Assembly (NCBI GenBank): GCA_024509875.1
Contig: JAMPIV010019851.1
Location: 124,001 to 188,000, forward strand
Length of the DNA: 64,000 bases
Source of the DNA: Oreohelix idahoensis
Taxonomy: Eukaryota > Mollusca > Gastropoda > Stylommatophora > Oreohelicidae
Direction of reading: 5' to 3'
Position numbers and translations under genes: made by a program. How positions within the stretch are numbered: the first letter of the stretch is position 1; every line of letters starts with the position of its first letter. This document shows, in pieces, positions 27,401 to 39,400 of this stretch. A model generated the notes under the pieces. It searched no databases, was not told the DNA's origin, and was given only the letters and a program-made list of their open reading frames with translations.

Positions 27401-30400
27401 AAGCTGCTCACGTCTGGTAAAATCTCTCGCATACACTGGAAAATACGACGAGTCCCTAGTCATTCAACAGCAGACAGTTTGTTTATTTTACGAGTTCTTA
27501 TAACACGCCATTCTAATCTGATTATGTCTCAAATTATTGTATAATTTATTGAATGAAAAGTTCAGTTTTTGTCTATCTGTTTGTTTGTTTTTTTTTTTTA
27601 AATATTTTTTGTCCTTACTTTATTGTTTGTTGTTTTTAATAATCTGTTCTAAAAACATACTTTGATTATGATGAGTTTTGCAAATGTATGATGTTAGTCC
27701 ATCTTCTTTTGAACTTTCTTATTGTCTTGGCTGCCATTTGTTCAGCTGTTAAATATTCATGCTGTTGATTGATTGGGATTCATCCTCACAAAAGGTGTTG
27801 GATCCATCTTCTTCTTTCATTGATTTAAAAAAAATGCTTCAGCTCTTTAAGGAGCATATGCCTTCAACAAAGTCATGCCGAGTTTCCTGTCCTGAGCCAT
27901 CTGTTCCAGGTTTCTCCATGTCTTCTTTACCCTTGTCGTGTCTATCTCTAGGTCCCTTCTCCATGTGTGTTTAGTCTCCCTTTATTTCTTCTTACCCAGG
28001 GGATTCCAGAAGAAGGACTGCCTTGTAGTGCTATCAGCAGATTTCCTCATAGTGTGTCCTATCCAGTGTCAGTGTCTTCTTCTACACGTCTTATTCCACT
28101 GGTTCTTATTATCAGCTTTGCATTTATGATCTTGTCATGCCATTTCAGTCTTTCTGTTTCCCCATTTTTCTCACTAGCTTTCTTCAGTTGATAAGACTTT
28201 CCATTTGACAAGTGTTTATCTTCATCATTTAACAGAAAAAAGGTAATCTCATAGCAAAAACTGCTGCGGATGAGATAAAGAAAGAAAAGTATAACCTCAC
28301 CCACAGGTTTGTTCTACAATGTGACTAATGTGAGGTTGTGTGTGGGACTGGCACACAGAAACTACCTTTGCAAGAGCTTGTGGCTGCTTGTTGTAGGTTT
28401 TTTGCAGGGAGGGCAGCTATAGCTCCCTAAGGAGCACGAAGGAAAATTATAATGATGAAGTTAAGTACTAACGTAATGATGAAGTTAAGTACTAACGTAA
28501 TGATGAAGTTAAGTACTAACGTAATGATGAAGTTAAGTACTAACGTAATGATGAAGTTAAGTACTAACGTAATGATGAAGTTAAGTACTAACGTAATGAT
28601 GAAGTTAAGTACTAACGTAATGATAAAGTTAAGTACTAACGTAATGCCCAGGATCACAGAGTCAGTAACTTATCATTCAGCCAAGTCATTGGTCTCACAC
28701 ACTTGACTCTCATTTTGTGTTTCCTGTATTCAGTGGAAGCCCACACTACCCACAGAGAACACAGTATCAGCTTGGAGATATATTTAGAGATCTGCTCAAC
28801 TTTGCAGCAAAGTATTTATGTGTTGGAGGCCGACTGGTCTATTGGCTGCCCATCTACAAGCCAGAGTAAGTATGGAAGACACACAAACTTTATATGAAGC
28901 CTCTTGAGCCGACCACGCCATTGTGGTTTGCAATGTTCTTTTAGTGTTGTGAATTGTTGTCTTGGTTTGTTTTATAAATATTGTGAATAATTATGCAGGA
29001 TTATTTGTAAATATTGTGAATAATTTTATTTTTGAGTTTTCTAGTTAACACATTAACTACCGCAAGCCGCTGTGAGCGGCTCAAAAAATAATCACATTTG
29101 GACCGCAAGCCGCTCAGAGCGCCAATCTAATTTTAGTAATAAAACGAATGAAAAATGTACTGAAACACTCTCTGATCTGGTTTGAGATTTTAAGTTGCCA
29201 CCGGAAAACATATTCCCAAAGCATGGTTGTTGTAGAACACTGAAAAATTTGATATTTTGTTCATATTTATTTAGCGTTTTGGGTTAGTTACCAAATCGTG
29301 TAAAACTGTTTACCGTGGCATATAGTGATAGGACTATAAAAAATGCGTGTACATCTCGTCTAACTGCTGAATAGGATAGAAACGTCTTTCAACAATTGAC
29401 TGATAGATCTAGCGACGAGGACAAGAGTGAAAACGGTGTGCACATTGATTGAAATTGTGATTTTGATAGAGATGGGGCGCAAGCAGTTATAATTGTGAAA
29501 ATATTGCAAGTCCTCGGCCATCGGAGGACCGTTAAATAGCAACAACCTCTATTAGAGTTACAACCGGTGTTTATTGTAATAGTACATTCATTTATCTTTT
29601 AAATGACGTGTAATTCATAAAAATCTGTAAACAATTACGAAAACTACAGCTTACTTTGTGCAAATACCTACAGGATGAAAATGGGAAAAAAATTTAATTC
29701 GGCCACAGTGTGTTTTTCAATTCGGTAGTTAATGTGTTAAACCTGTTTATAGCTTTATAGTGCCAGTCCTTGTACTGAACTTCCCAGGGTAAAAAAGGGA
29801 GACCAAAAAGGTAGGGGAAGTGGAAACAGAAATGAAAGGTATAAAGAAGACATGAAAAGACCTTGTACAGATGGCACCGGACAAGAGGTGCTAGACATGA
29901 ATTTGTTGAAGTCCTATACTCCCCAGGGAGCTGAAGGGTGTTGGTAAAAATGATTTTCTAATTATTATCATCATCATCATCGCCCTTCAGCTCTGCAGGG
30001 AGCATTATTATTCTTCTTTCATCCGTAGCTGCTGACTATCAGAGCAGTCAGTGGCCATCTCACCTGGTGGCGTCTTGTGGGGCAGCAACAAACTGCTTCC
30101 ACTTTGCTCGGTCGGCGGCCGTCCTTTGTGCAGTGCCCCAACTCTGGTTTATTCTTTGCATCTCGGATTCACAGTTCTCCGCAAAGTTTTCGGTCGACCT
30201 CTCTTTCGCTTTCCTTCAGGGGTCCATAGCATACTGTTCTTGTGATGGCATCAGGGTCTTTTCTGAGGACGTGGCCAACCCAACTCCAGCGTTCGCCAGC
30301 TAGGATGGTTTTGCTCCGAGTAAGCAGTTTTTGGTTGGTGATGGTATTTGACCAAAAGATTCTGAGAATTTTCTTTAGGCAGATTGTGTGGAAAGAGGAC

Positions 30401-33400
30401 AATTTTGATATTTCCTTCTCTGTTACTCTTGTCTTCACCTCAAAAGTTAGGTTACTCTGCCCAACACTACATGTAAAGTTAGCATACAGGCTCTTTATGA
30501 TGGAAACAGTGCAGCTGGGAATGCCATATGCCCTCAGTATTTTCCATGGCTGTCCCTGTATTATGATGTCAAAAGCCTTTTCATAATCAACAAAGTTAAT
30601 GTATAGCTGTTTCTGCCATTCTGTTCCTGATGGTGAATATACTGTAGCGTTGTTTATTTTTATATATATGTATGGTTCTTGTTGTGTGAGGTACTGTTAA
30701 AGTTTATGCATCATGCTGACAACACGAATGGATACGGGTATGGTCATCACAGGACATAACTGGCCGAAGAACATAAGACATCTGGTAATGGGTCCACGAT
30801 ACAATTCGTATAACATTTATTTAGTTCAAGCAATGGCAAAATTGGAGGACCTTGAAACATCAGTCTCCTCAAAATACAAGTGCATGGTCAGTCCATAAGT
30901 ACATTATTCATAGTGGTATAACATCAATGTATCGTCTCAACTATTCAGTTCTGGCCGCTGTAGTAATAGGTGCATGTCAGCCATCGACACCCAAGTAATG
31001 TTGACCGAAAATGTGAATGTAAATTTCTTGGATAAATACTTCTCTACAAGGTGCGGAACTTCTTCACAAGTTTGGGACCAGAAACATCGGCGAGATTGCT
31101 CAAAACCGGTAAAATCACTGACTGAAATTTACGAAATACCCTACAGAAACGTCCATTATGCGGTCATCTTACAATGACATGATTTCGCTAACATTGGATC
31201 TCCACCCAACCTTCCCGCAAAGACATGGAAACATGAAATATAGAAGAGAACAGGAAAAGTTTACCAGATAAATGCACTGGACAACACATGCAAAAAACAG
31301 GCCACTTATCTTAAAAAACGCGATTCCCCCAGATGCTTGTTCGTAGACAACTTCAAAGTTGCATGGAGACCATGGTGGATCAAATACAAGTAATTGACAA
31401 TGGTGCAGCAAATAATGGCCACGTAAATCATATATGGAAGACAGGAAACTTGATCGACATCCTGAAGTGGGCTTGAGGTACAACGGAAAGTGCAGAACTC
31501 AATGGCGATGGTTGACAGGTAAAAAGCCGGCAGTCATGCGCAGTCCATACAACAGTTATGCACATGAGGGTCAAATGGTGAAGAGTAGTAAAAACGAACT
31601 GGATACGTTAAGATGGAAACTGTCCTGTAAAGTTTGATCCAAACCACACTGGCCACCAAATATTGTAGCGTTGTTTATTTTTATATATGTATGGTTCTTG
31701 TTGTGTGAGGTACTGTTAAAGTTCATGCATCATGCTGACAACATGAATGGATATGGGTATGGTCATCACAGGACATAACTGGCCGAAGAACATAAGACAT
31801 CTGGTAGTGGGTCCACAATACAATTCGTATAACATTTATTTAGTTCAGGCAATGGCAAAATTGGAGGACCTTGAAACATCAGTCTCCTCAAAATACAAGC
31901 GCATGGTCAGTCCATAAGTACATAAGTATTCATAGTGGTATAACATCAATGTATCGTCTCAACTATTCAGTTCTGGCCGCTGTACTAATAGTAGGTACCA
32001 CAAACTGCTGCTTCGCCGCGCTCGAAAAATTCTGTGATGCGCAAGCGAGGCCCAGTTTGGGCCCTTTTCAACCTCGCTCTGCCTAGTAATTAATTTGCCT
32101 TTTCTAAATAAAAATTATATCTTCTGGTTCCTTGATCTTTCTTCTTTCATAATATGTCAATTGTAACTTTCTGCATGTCATTGAAATTGAGTGAGACAAA
32201 AAAATAAAACACCATTAAAACCGCTCACTCAGGCACTGAACTGAAAGTTTCACCAATGGAAGTCGACGCAATATGTGTTCTGAGTAAGTTTTGAACTTTG
32301 TTTTATTTCTATTCATTTCAGACCTATTTTGTTTATTTGCAATATAGCAACGGCAAGTGACGGAGGGTGGATGTATTAGTAAAAGAACAGCCAAATGTGA
32401 CTCTCGATTCACACATTTAGACAGAAAGTTTTTCGTTTTTTAAGCAATTTTGGGGGTGGGGTATTGTTGTTTATGTAGCTATTTGGTTGTTTTATCGGAC
32501 CATCACCATTTTCTAAACATTCGGTATCAGAATTAAGGTCTAACATGTTTGTAAAGCCACTGACCTCCTTTCGATAAAGTTATGGATGTCAAAGGTCATG
32601 TTTAGAATTTAGCTTGCTACACATTTGCGAACGTTAATTTTTTTTTTAAATTGCCTCTCTCGCTTAATTAACCTTTTTTTCTCTCAATTATTTCAGGGGA
32701 CGATCGTTATGATGCACATTGCGAGCATATTTTTCAATGACGGGAAGAGGCAGACATCCGGCTCTGCCACCGATTTCTACTGTGACAAACAGACTATTGG
32801 CACATGGAAGGACTAGGAAAATGCAACATGGGAGCTAGTACGTCTTGTTGTGTAAAGTTTATATATCATATTATTTCCTCTCATTCTCTGATGTTAAAAA
32901 TCATTAGGCTACTAGGCTGTGTAGTTGAAGCTTTCCTAGAAGCCTCTACAGGTTTTGAGTTTATTTTACAATTACAAACATAAAAGACAAATGACATAAT
33001 CCATGTAAAAGAGAGACTTACAATCTACTGTATAATTAATATAATGATTTAAATGGTAAATGCAGTAAAAATTAATGCCGCAATAAATGATTAACAAAGG
33101 GAAAGAAAAAATAATTTGGCCGACATTTTTTGTATTAATAATAAAATAACACAATCATGCAATTTGTCCTCTTCTCGTCCCTCCCAACAAATTTCTCTCA
33201 GGTGACCTCTTGGTTTCTGACTGTGCTACCCGAACAGAATGTGAGTAAAGGACAGCTACAGTACAGGTGCCAGATGTCAGTACAACAAGCCAGTGCCCTG
33301 AGAGGAGATTCACTTGAGGACTTTCTGAACACACAATTATCTTTTGATGCAGCTGACCTCAAGTGACAGTGAGTTGGACACGGACTAATATGTAATGTTT

Positions 33401-36400
33401 CTTTGTTTCTAAAAATCAAATTTTAAGCAGTAAAGGTTGTTTCAATCAAGAAAATAACCATCAATTTGAATTGTACAACTCAAATTACATAAATATGGAA
33501 GTTTTCAGCTCTATAGCTGAAATATTCATGATTTTATGACAACATTTGGAATTTCGTGAGATTTTTCTTCCGAACTGCAAATTTATCCTGTGATCCATTT
33601 TCACATAATGCAGTTTTATAGTATTCAGTATTTCATGTGGCTCAAAAAAATTAAGCATCAAGTATATAATACTCTCTTTAAGCTCAATAAATCTTATAGC
33701 TTTCCTGTGTGTAGTTTTTTGATTTATGAGTGCATGAAAATGCATATTTGCACTTTGCGAGCACAACAATGAGACTTGAAATTGTATCTTTTGTCAATTT
33801 TGATGGACCATAATTCATTTAATTGATTTGTTGTACTTCCCATGTTTCTTTTCTGCAATAAGGACTTGAATGACTTTGTACAAAAAGCATTATTGACTTG
33901 GTAAGTGTTTGTTGACTGTAGTTATGATTGTGCAAAGTCAAGCAATTTGTTCGGTGCGAAGATGTTTGAAAAATTTTGTAATTCCCCACAATTTTGAAAT
34001 GCTGTAACTCGGTTGTTTGGTGTCCGATTTTTAAAATTTAAAAAGGAAATTTCATGGCTTAAAGAGATCCATTAAGATCTATAAGACAGGAGTACGACAG
34101 GGATGCCCCTTGTCAACCACTCTATTTTTAACAGTCATAGACTGGGTGATGCGCCAGACAACAGAGGGCAGTCCAAGAGGAATAAGATGGACAACATTTT
34201 CTACATTGGAAGATCTGGAATATGCAGATGACATTGCACTACTAGCACATTCACATCAACACATCCAGGAAAAAACGGATAGACTTAACAAGTTTAGCCA
34301 GCAGGTGGGCTTGAACATAAATTTAAAGAAGTCTGCGCTGGAGCTGGGTTGGTCATGTCCTCAGAAGAGACCCTGTTGCCATCACAAGAACAGCTATGCT
34401 TTGGACCCCTGAAGGAAAACGAAAGAGAGGCCGACCAAAAACAACCTGGCGGAGGACTGTGGAGGCTGAGATGGAGGGAATGAACCAGAGTTGGGGCACT
34501 GTACGAAGGATGGCCACCGACCGAGCAAAGTGGAATCAATTTGTTGTTGCCCTACAAGACGCCACTAGGCGTGATGGCCACTGACTGCTTTGACGGTCGG
34601 CGGCTAAGGATCAAAGAAAGAAGAAGAAGATCTATAAACAAAGACACTGTAAAAACAAAATGAAAAATCAGTTTGTGGTACCTACTAATAGGTGCATGTC
34701 AGCCATCGACACCCAAGTAATGTGGACTGAAAACGTGAATATAAATTTCTTGGATAAATACTTCTCTACAAGGTGCGGAACTTCTTCACAAGTTCGGGAC
34801 CATCTTAGAAACGAGTGGCGGCCTTCGAAGTTAAATTAATGCCACAAAAAATACAATATTCCTCCACGATTCTGGGAGCTTGAAAAACACATCTTGCTTT
34901 GACAACTTGAAGTATACGAAAAGCCACGATTATTAGCCATTAGAATAAATTAGCGCAAATGCATTACGTCATTGACAACTGGTGACGTATTAAATAAGCA
35001 GCGTTCAATACAAGTTAAAAAGCGTGCAAAAACATGACTTACCACAAATAGACATATTTCCTCAATAACAATGGCCATATACCTGTGTGTGGCAATATAC
35101 CATGACATATTAACTTTTGTTCTTTAACATATATGATCTGCACATCTTCTGTTCTTTCTGAATCCCACTTGTTCTTTCCTCAGTTTATAGTCTACTGCTT
35201 TTGAAATCCTGCCTAGTATTTTACTGGGAACTGAGAGGAGAGTAATTCCTCTCCAGTTGTTTCAGTCTGCAAGGTCGCCCTTCTTGGGCAATTTGACAAT
35301 TATTCCTTTATTCCATTCCATTGGTATTGTCTCTGTTTACCAGATAGGTCTTCAACAAACTCATGCCACGTCCCCCTGTCCTGTGACATCAGTTCCAGGT
35401 CTTTCCATGTTTTTCAAATCCCTTTAATTTCTGTCACAAGTTTCCTTCTCCATATCTTATTTTTTAGCAATGATATTTCAATAATGAATTGTGCTGTTTT
35501 CTTTAGTTACCGTGAATCCAACATCCCCCAACATCCCTGTCTTGAGATGGTGTTCAACTGTGAACAACCTTTGAGCACAACCATCTCTAGGAGACTCATC
35601 ACCATGGTCAAAGTTCGGGAGCATGAGGTTTGTTTATTTGTGAGAAGCAGTCTGAAAGAAAGAAGGAATAAGAGTGTGTGTAACAGACAGAGAAGTTGGG
35701 AATATCAGTGATGGAAGGAATGAAGGAACAGAATCTTTTATCGTATCAGGATGTAGGAGTAGAATTTTCCTGTCATCATCATATCAGGATGTAGGAGTAG
35801 ACATTTCCCATCATCATTATATCAGGATGTAGGAGTAGACATTTCACATCATCATCATATCAGGATGTAGGAGTAGACAGTTCCCATCATCATATCAGGA
35901 TGTAGGAGTAGACATTTCCCGTCATCATCATATCAGGATGTAGGAGTAGACATTTCCTGTCATCATCATATCAGGATGTAGGAGTAGACATTTTACATCA
36001 TCATCATATCAGGATGTAAGAGTAGACATTTTCCATAATCATCATATCAGGATGTAAGAGTAGACATTTTCCATAATCATCATATCAGGATGTAAGAGTA
36101 GACATTTCCCATCATCATATCAGGATGTAGGAGTAGACATTTCCTGTCATCATCATATCAGGATGTAAGAGTAGACATTTCCCATCATCATCATATCAGG
36201 ATGTAAGAGTAGACATTTCCCATCATCATCATATCAGGATGTAAGAGTAGACATTTCCCATCATCATATCAGGATGTAAGAGTAGACATTTCCCATCATC
36301 ATCATATCAGGATGTAAGAGTAGACATTTCCCATCATCATCATATCAGGATGTAGGAGTAGACATTTCCTGTCATCATCATATCAGGATGTAAGAGTAGA

Positions 36401-39400
36401 CATTTCCCATCATCATCATATCAGAATGTAAGAGTAGACATTTCCCGTCATCATCATATCAGGATGTAAGAGTAGACATTTCCCATCATCATCATATCAG
36501 GATGTAAGAGTAGACATTTCCCATCATCATCATATCAGGATGTAAGAGTAGACATTTCCCATCATCATCATATCAGGATGTAAGAGTAGACATTTCCCAT
36601 CATCATCATATCAGGATGTAAGAGTAGACATTTCCCTTCATCATCATATCAGGATGTAAGAGTAGACATTTCCCATCATCATCATATCAGGATGTAAGAG
36701 TAGACATTTCCCATCATCATCATATCAGGATATAAGAGTAGACATTTCCCATCATCATCATATCAGGATGTAAGAGTAGACATTTCCCGTCATCATCATA
36801 TCAGGATGTAAGAGTAGACATTTCCCGTCATCATCATATCAGGATGTAAGAGTAGACATTTCCCATCATCATCATATCAGGATGTAAGAGTAGACATTTC
36901 CCATCATCATCATATCAGGATGTAAGAGTAGACATTTCCCATCATCATCATATCAGGATGTAAGAGTAGACATTTCCCATCATCATCATATCAGGATGTA
37001 AGAGTAGACATTTCCCATCATCATCATATCAGGATGTAAGAGTAGACATTTCCCATCATCATCATATCGGGATGTAAGAGTAGACATTTCCCATCATCAT
37101 CATATCAGGATGTAAGAGTAGACATTTCCCATCATCATCATATCAGGATGTAAGAGTAGACATTTCCCATCATCATCATATCAGGATGTAAGAGTAGACA
37201 TTTCCCATCATCATCATATCGGGATGTAAGAGTAGACATTTCCCATCATCATCATATCAGGATGTAAGAGTAGACATTTCCCATCATCATCATATCAGGA
37301 TGTAAGAGTAGACATTTCCCATCATCATCATATCAGGATGTAAGAGTAGACATTTCCCATCATCATCATATCGGGATGTAAGAGTAGACATTTCCCATCA
37401 TCATCATATCAGGATGTAAGAGTAGACATTTCCCATCATCATCATATCAAGATGTAGTAGTAGACATTTCACATGCTCTTACAGTGGTGGTTTCAGTAAC
37501 AATTTGTTATACATGATGTGGTTGTCAGCCCTTGCACAACCTCATATTAGTTGCCTTGTACTACATGGGGCTATTCACATTTCTATCCTGCAGTAATTCA
37601 GTGAATTATAAACTTTACTTCAAAATGGAAGAAAATAAAATGAAATCAAAAGGAAAAAAACATTAACAAAAAAAAATAATTATGTTGCAAACTGTTACGC
37701 AACAACAGCAAATGAAAGAAAGAAAAGCTCTAAGTATATGTGTAATGGAAAGAGAAACTGATAATTTGGGAGTAAAGTGTGAAGAATTGAGAGTTGAGGA
37801 GTAAACTATAAAGAGAAACCTTTAGTGTATGAGTAACACAAAGAGACTTTGTGACAGAAAGAGGAAATTAGAATTCATAAGTGAAACATAAAGAGGAACT
37901 GAGTTTATGGGTGAAATATAAAGAGGATTGAATTTATGAGTGATACAAAGAGAAGCAGTGAATTTATGAGAGACAGAGAGAGAGACTAGGGATATAGATC
38001 GACAGAAAGAGGAACTGAGAATTTATGTGGGGTAAAATGTAGAAAGGAAATGAGAGCGACAGAAAGAGGAGCTGACAGTTATATTATTGAAATGTAAAGA
38101 GCAGCTGAGAGTAGTGTGTGTGTGTGTGTGAAATGCAAAAAAAAAAAAGGTAAAAGTGGATGAATGACAGAAAATAAGAAAATGGAACTGAGATCATATG
38201 AGTGAAACATATAGGGCTAGTATGACAGAAAAAAAAAATTGAGGGTGGTTACAGAAGGTTTCCTCAGGGTGTGTCCTATCCATCACCAGCATCTTCTACT
38301 CATCTTATGTTCCACTGGCCCATGTCTGGTTCACGTCATCAGTTCACATTAATGATATTGTCATACCACTTCAATGCTTCTGTTCTGCACAAGAAGGGCT
38401 GGCCTTAGGGCACTAAGGTCAAAGAATGCAGTGTAAATCTTTTTTTAAGAAAACACTAAAACCCAAGTATGACATATTTTTAACGTTCTGTTATTAGTTG
38501 TTGTCTTGTTTTTTGTTTTGTAAGTAATAACTATCTAAACTGATCTGCAGTTTTATTCACAAATCTTACTTAATTTTCCAGTAGAGTTTAATTAGAAGTG
38601 TGGGGGAGGAGGCACCCGAGCACCAAATGCTCTACGGCTGGCCCAATACACAAACACCCATTTATGAAAGTCTGTAGCTTTTTTGGTTGTTGTTTTTGTT
38701 CTCCATGTTTCAGAACCATGCAGTGGGACTGATTACACATTTGAGTTGAAGATTCTGATTTTTGTGTTTGACTTGATTTCTTTTGATTTACATATATTTC
38801 CAAGCGCAGTAAAAGCGCCTTTAGCTTATTGTGTTTTAATTTTGATGTCACTATCTGTTCTTCCATCTTTGTCTATATTGCTGCCAAGATAGATATATAT
38901 ATATCATCTATAAAATCTTATAGCTATACAACTTTCAAAGGAAAGCTTTATTTCTTTGCTACACCATTACAAACTTGATTATGTTCACTTTCTCCTAGTG
39001 CTTGAGAATATCCTGTCATGACATGTCCCAGACAGTATATGAACACCTTTCCAACGTCACAGCTGTTATTTCCTAGAATATGTAAAATGTATTATCATAT
39101 TATCAGTTTCATTGATTATCTTAGATCGTTAATATCAACATTAATTCAGGTCTATATCCTTTTATCAGAACACCAAAATATTCTGAAAATCAGAAGTTTG
39201 TTTCAGCTACTTTTTTATCACAATTTGGGTGATTTCTGACTATTTTGGGCTATTCTGGGTAATTTCTGACTATTTTGGGTGACTTTGGGCTATTCTTAAA
39301 ACATATTTTGGATGATATGCTATTTTGGGTGATTTGGGCTACTTTTCAAACGCGATTTGGGCGACATCTAAAAACCAAAAAAATCCTGTTTCTGGAACAA

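Larger units (their letters stand above)
31992..34684. mobile_element. TAGGTAC-family TIR element, copy 1 (7-bp duplication)
   Basis: Exact 16-base inverted ends, TAGGTACCACAAACTG at 31992-32007 and its complement at 34669-34684, are flanked by CTAATAG at 31985-31991 and 34685-34691. Removing the nested LINE (34085-34626) and its duplication leaves about 2.14 kb, close to the 2.25 kb of the second copy at 42076-44323. No transposase domain was recognised. An exon-like piece at 33198-33366 is described separately. The 7-base duplication does not fit the common superfamilies with 2, 3, 4, 5, 8 or 9 bases. Confidence 0.85.
31664..34802. repeat. LTR-like repeat, copy 2, split by a nested TIR element
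   Basis: 31664-31991 matches 30643-30969. The remaining 111 bases follow at 34692-34802 after the TAGGTAC element and its 7-base duplication. Confidence 0.85.
30642..35128. mobile_element. composite insertion with paired 438-bp TG...CA repeats
   Basis: The insertion splits LINE family C and is bordered by ATATA at 30637-30641 and 35129-35133. It contains a repeat of 438/439 bases (30643-31080 and, once a nested element is removed, 31664-31991 plus 34692-34802) that starts TG and ends CA, as LTRs do. A 583-base spacer lies between the copies and about 325 further bases follow. No gag or pol motif was recognised. It may be a miniature LTR retrotransposon or a Penelope-like tandem-repeat insertion. 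The flanks of the two repeats do not form a 5-base duplication. Confidence 0.6.

Noticed and set aside
28427..28706. Repeated-peptide frames on both strands
   Set aside because: The 24-bp tandem unit is a multiple of three, so open frames are automatic on both strands.
35735..37473. CRISPR-like array
   Set aside because: There are no unique spacers; the whole 38-bp unit repeats, and the genome is eukaryotic.
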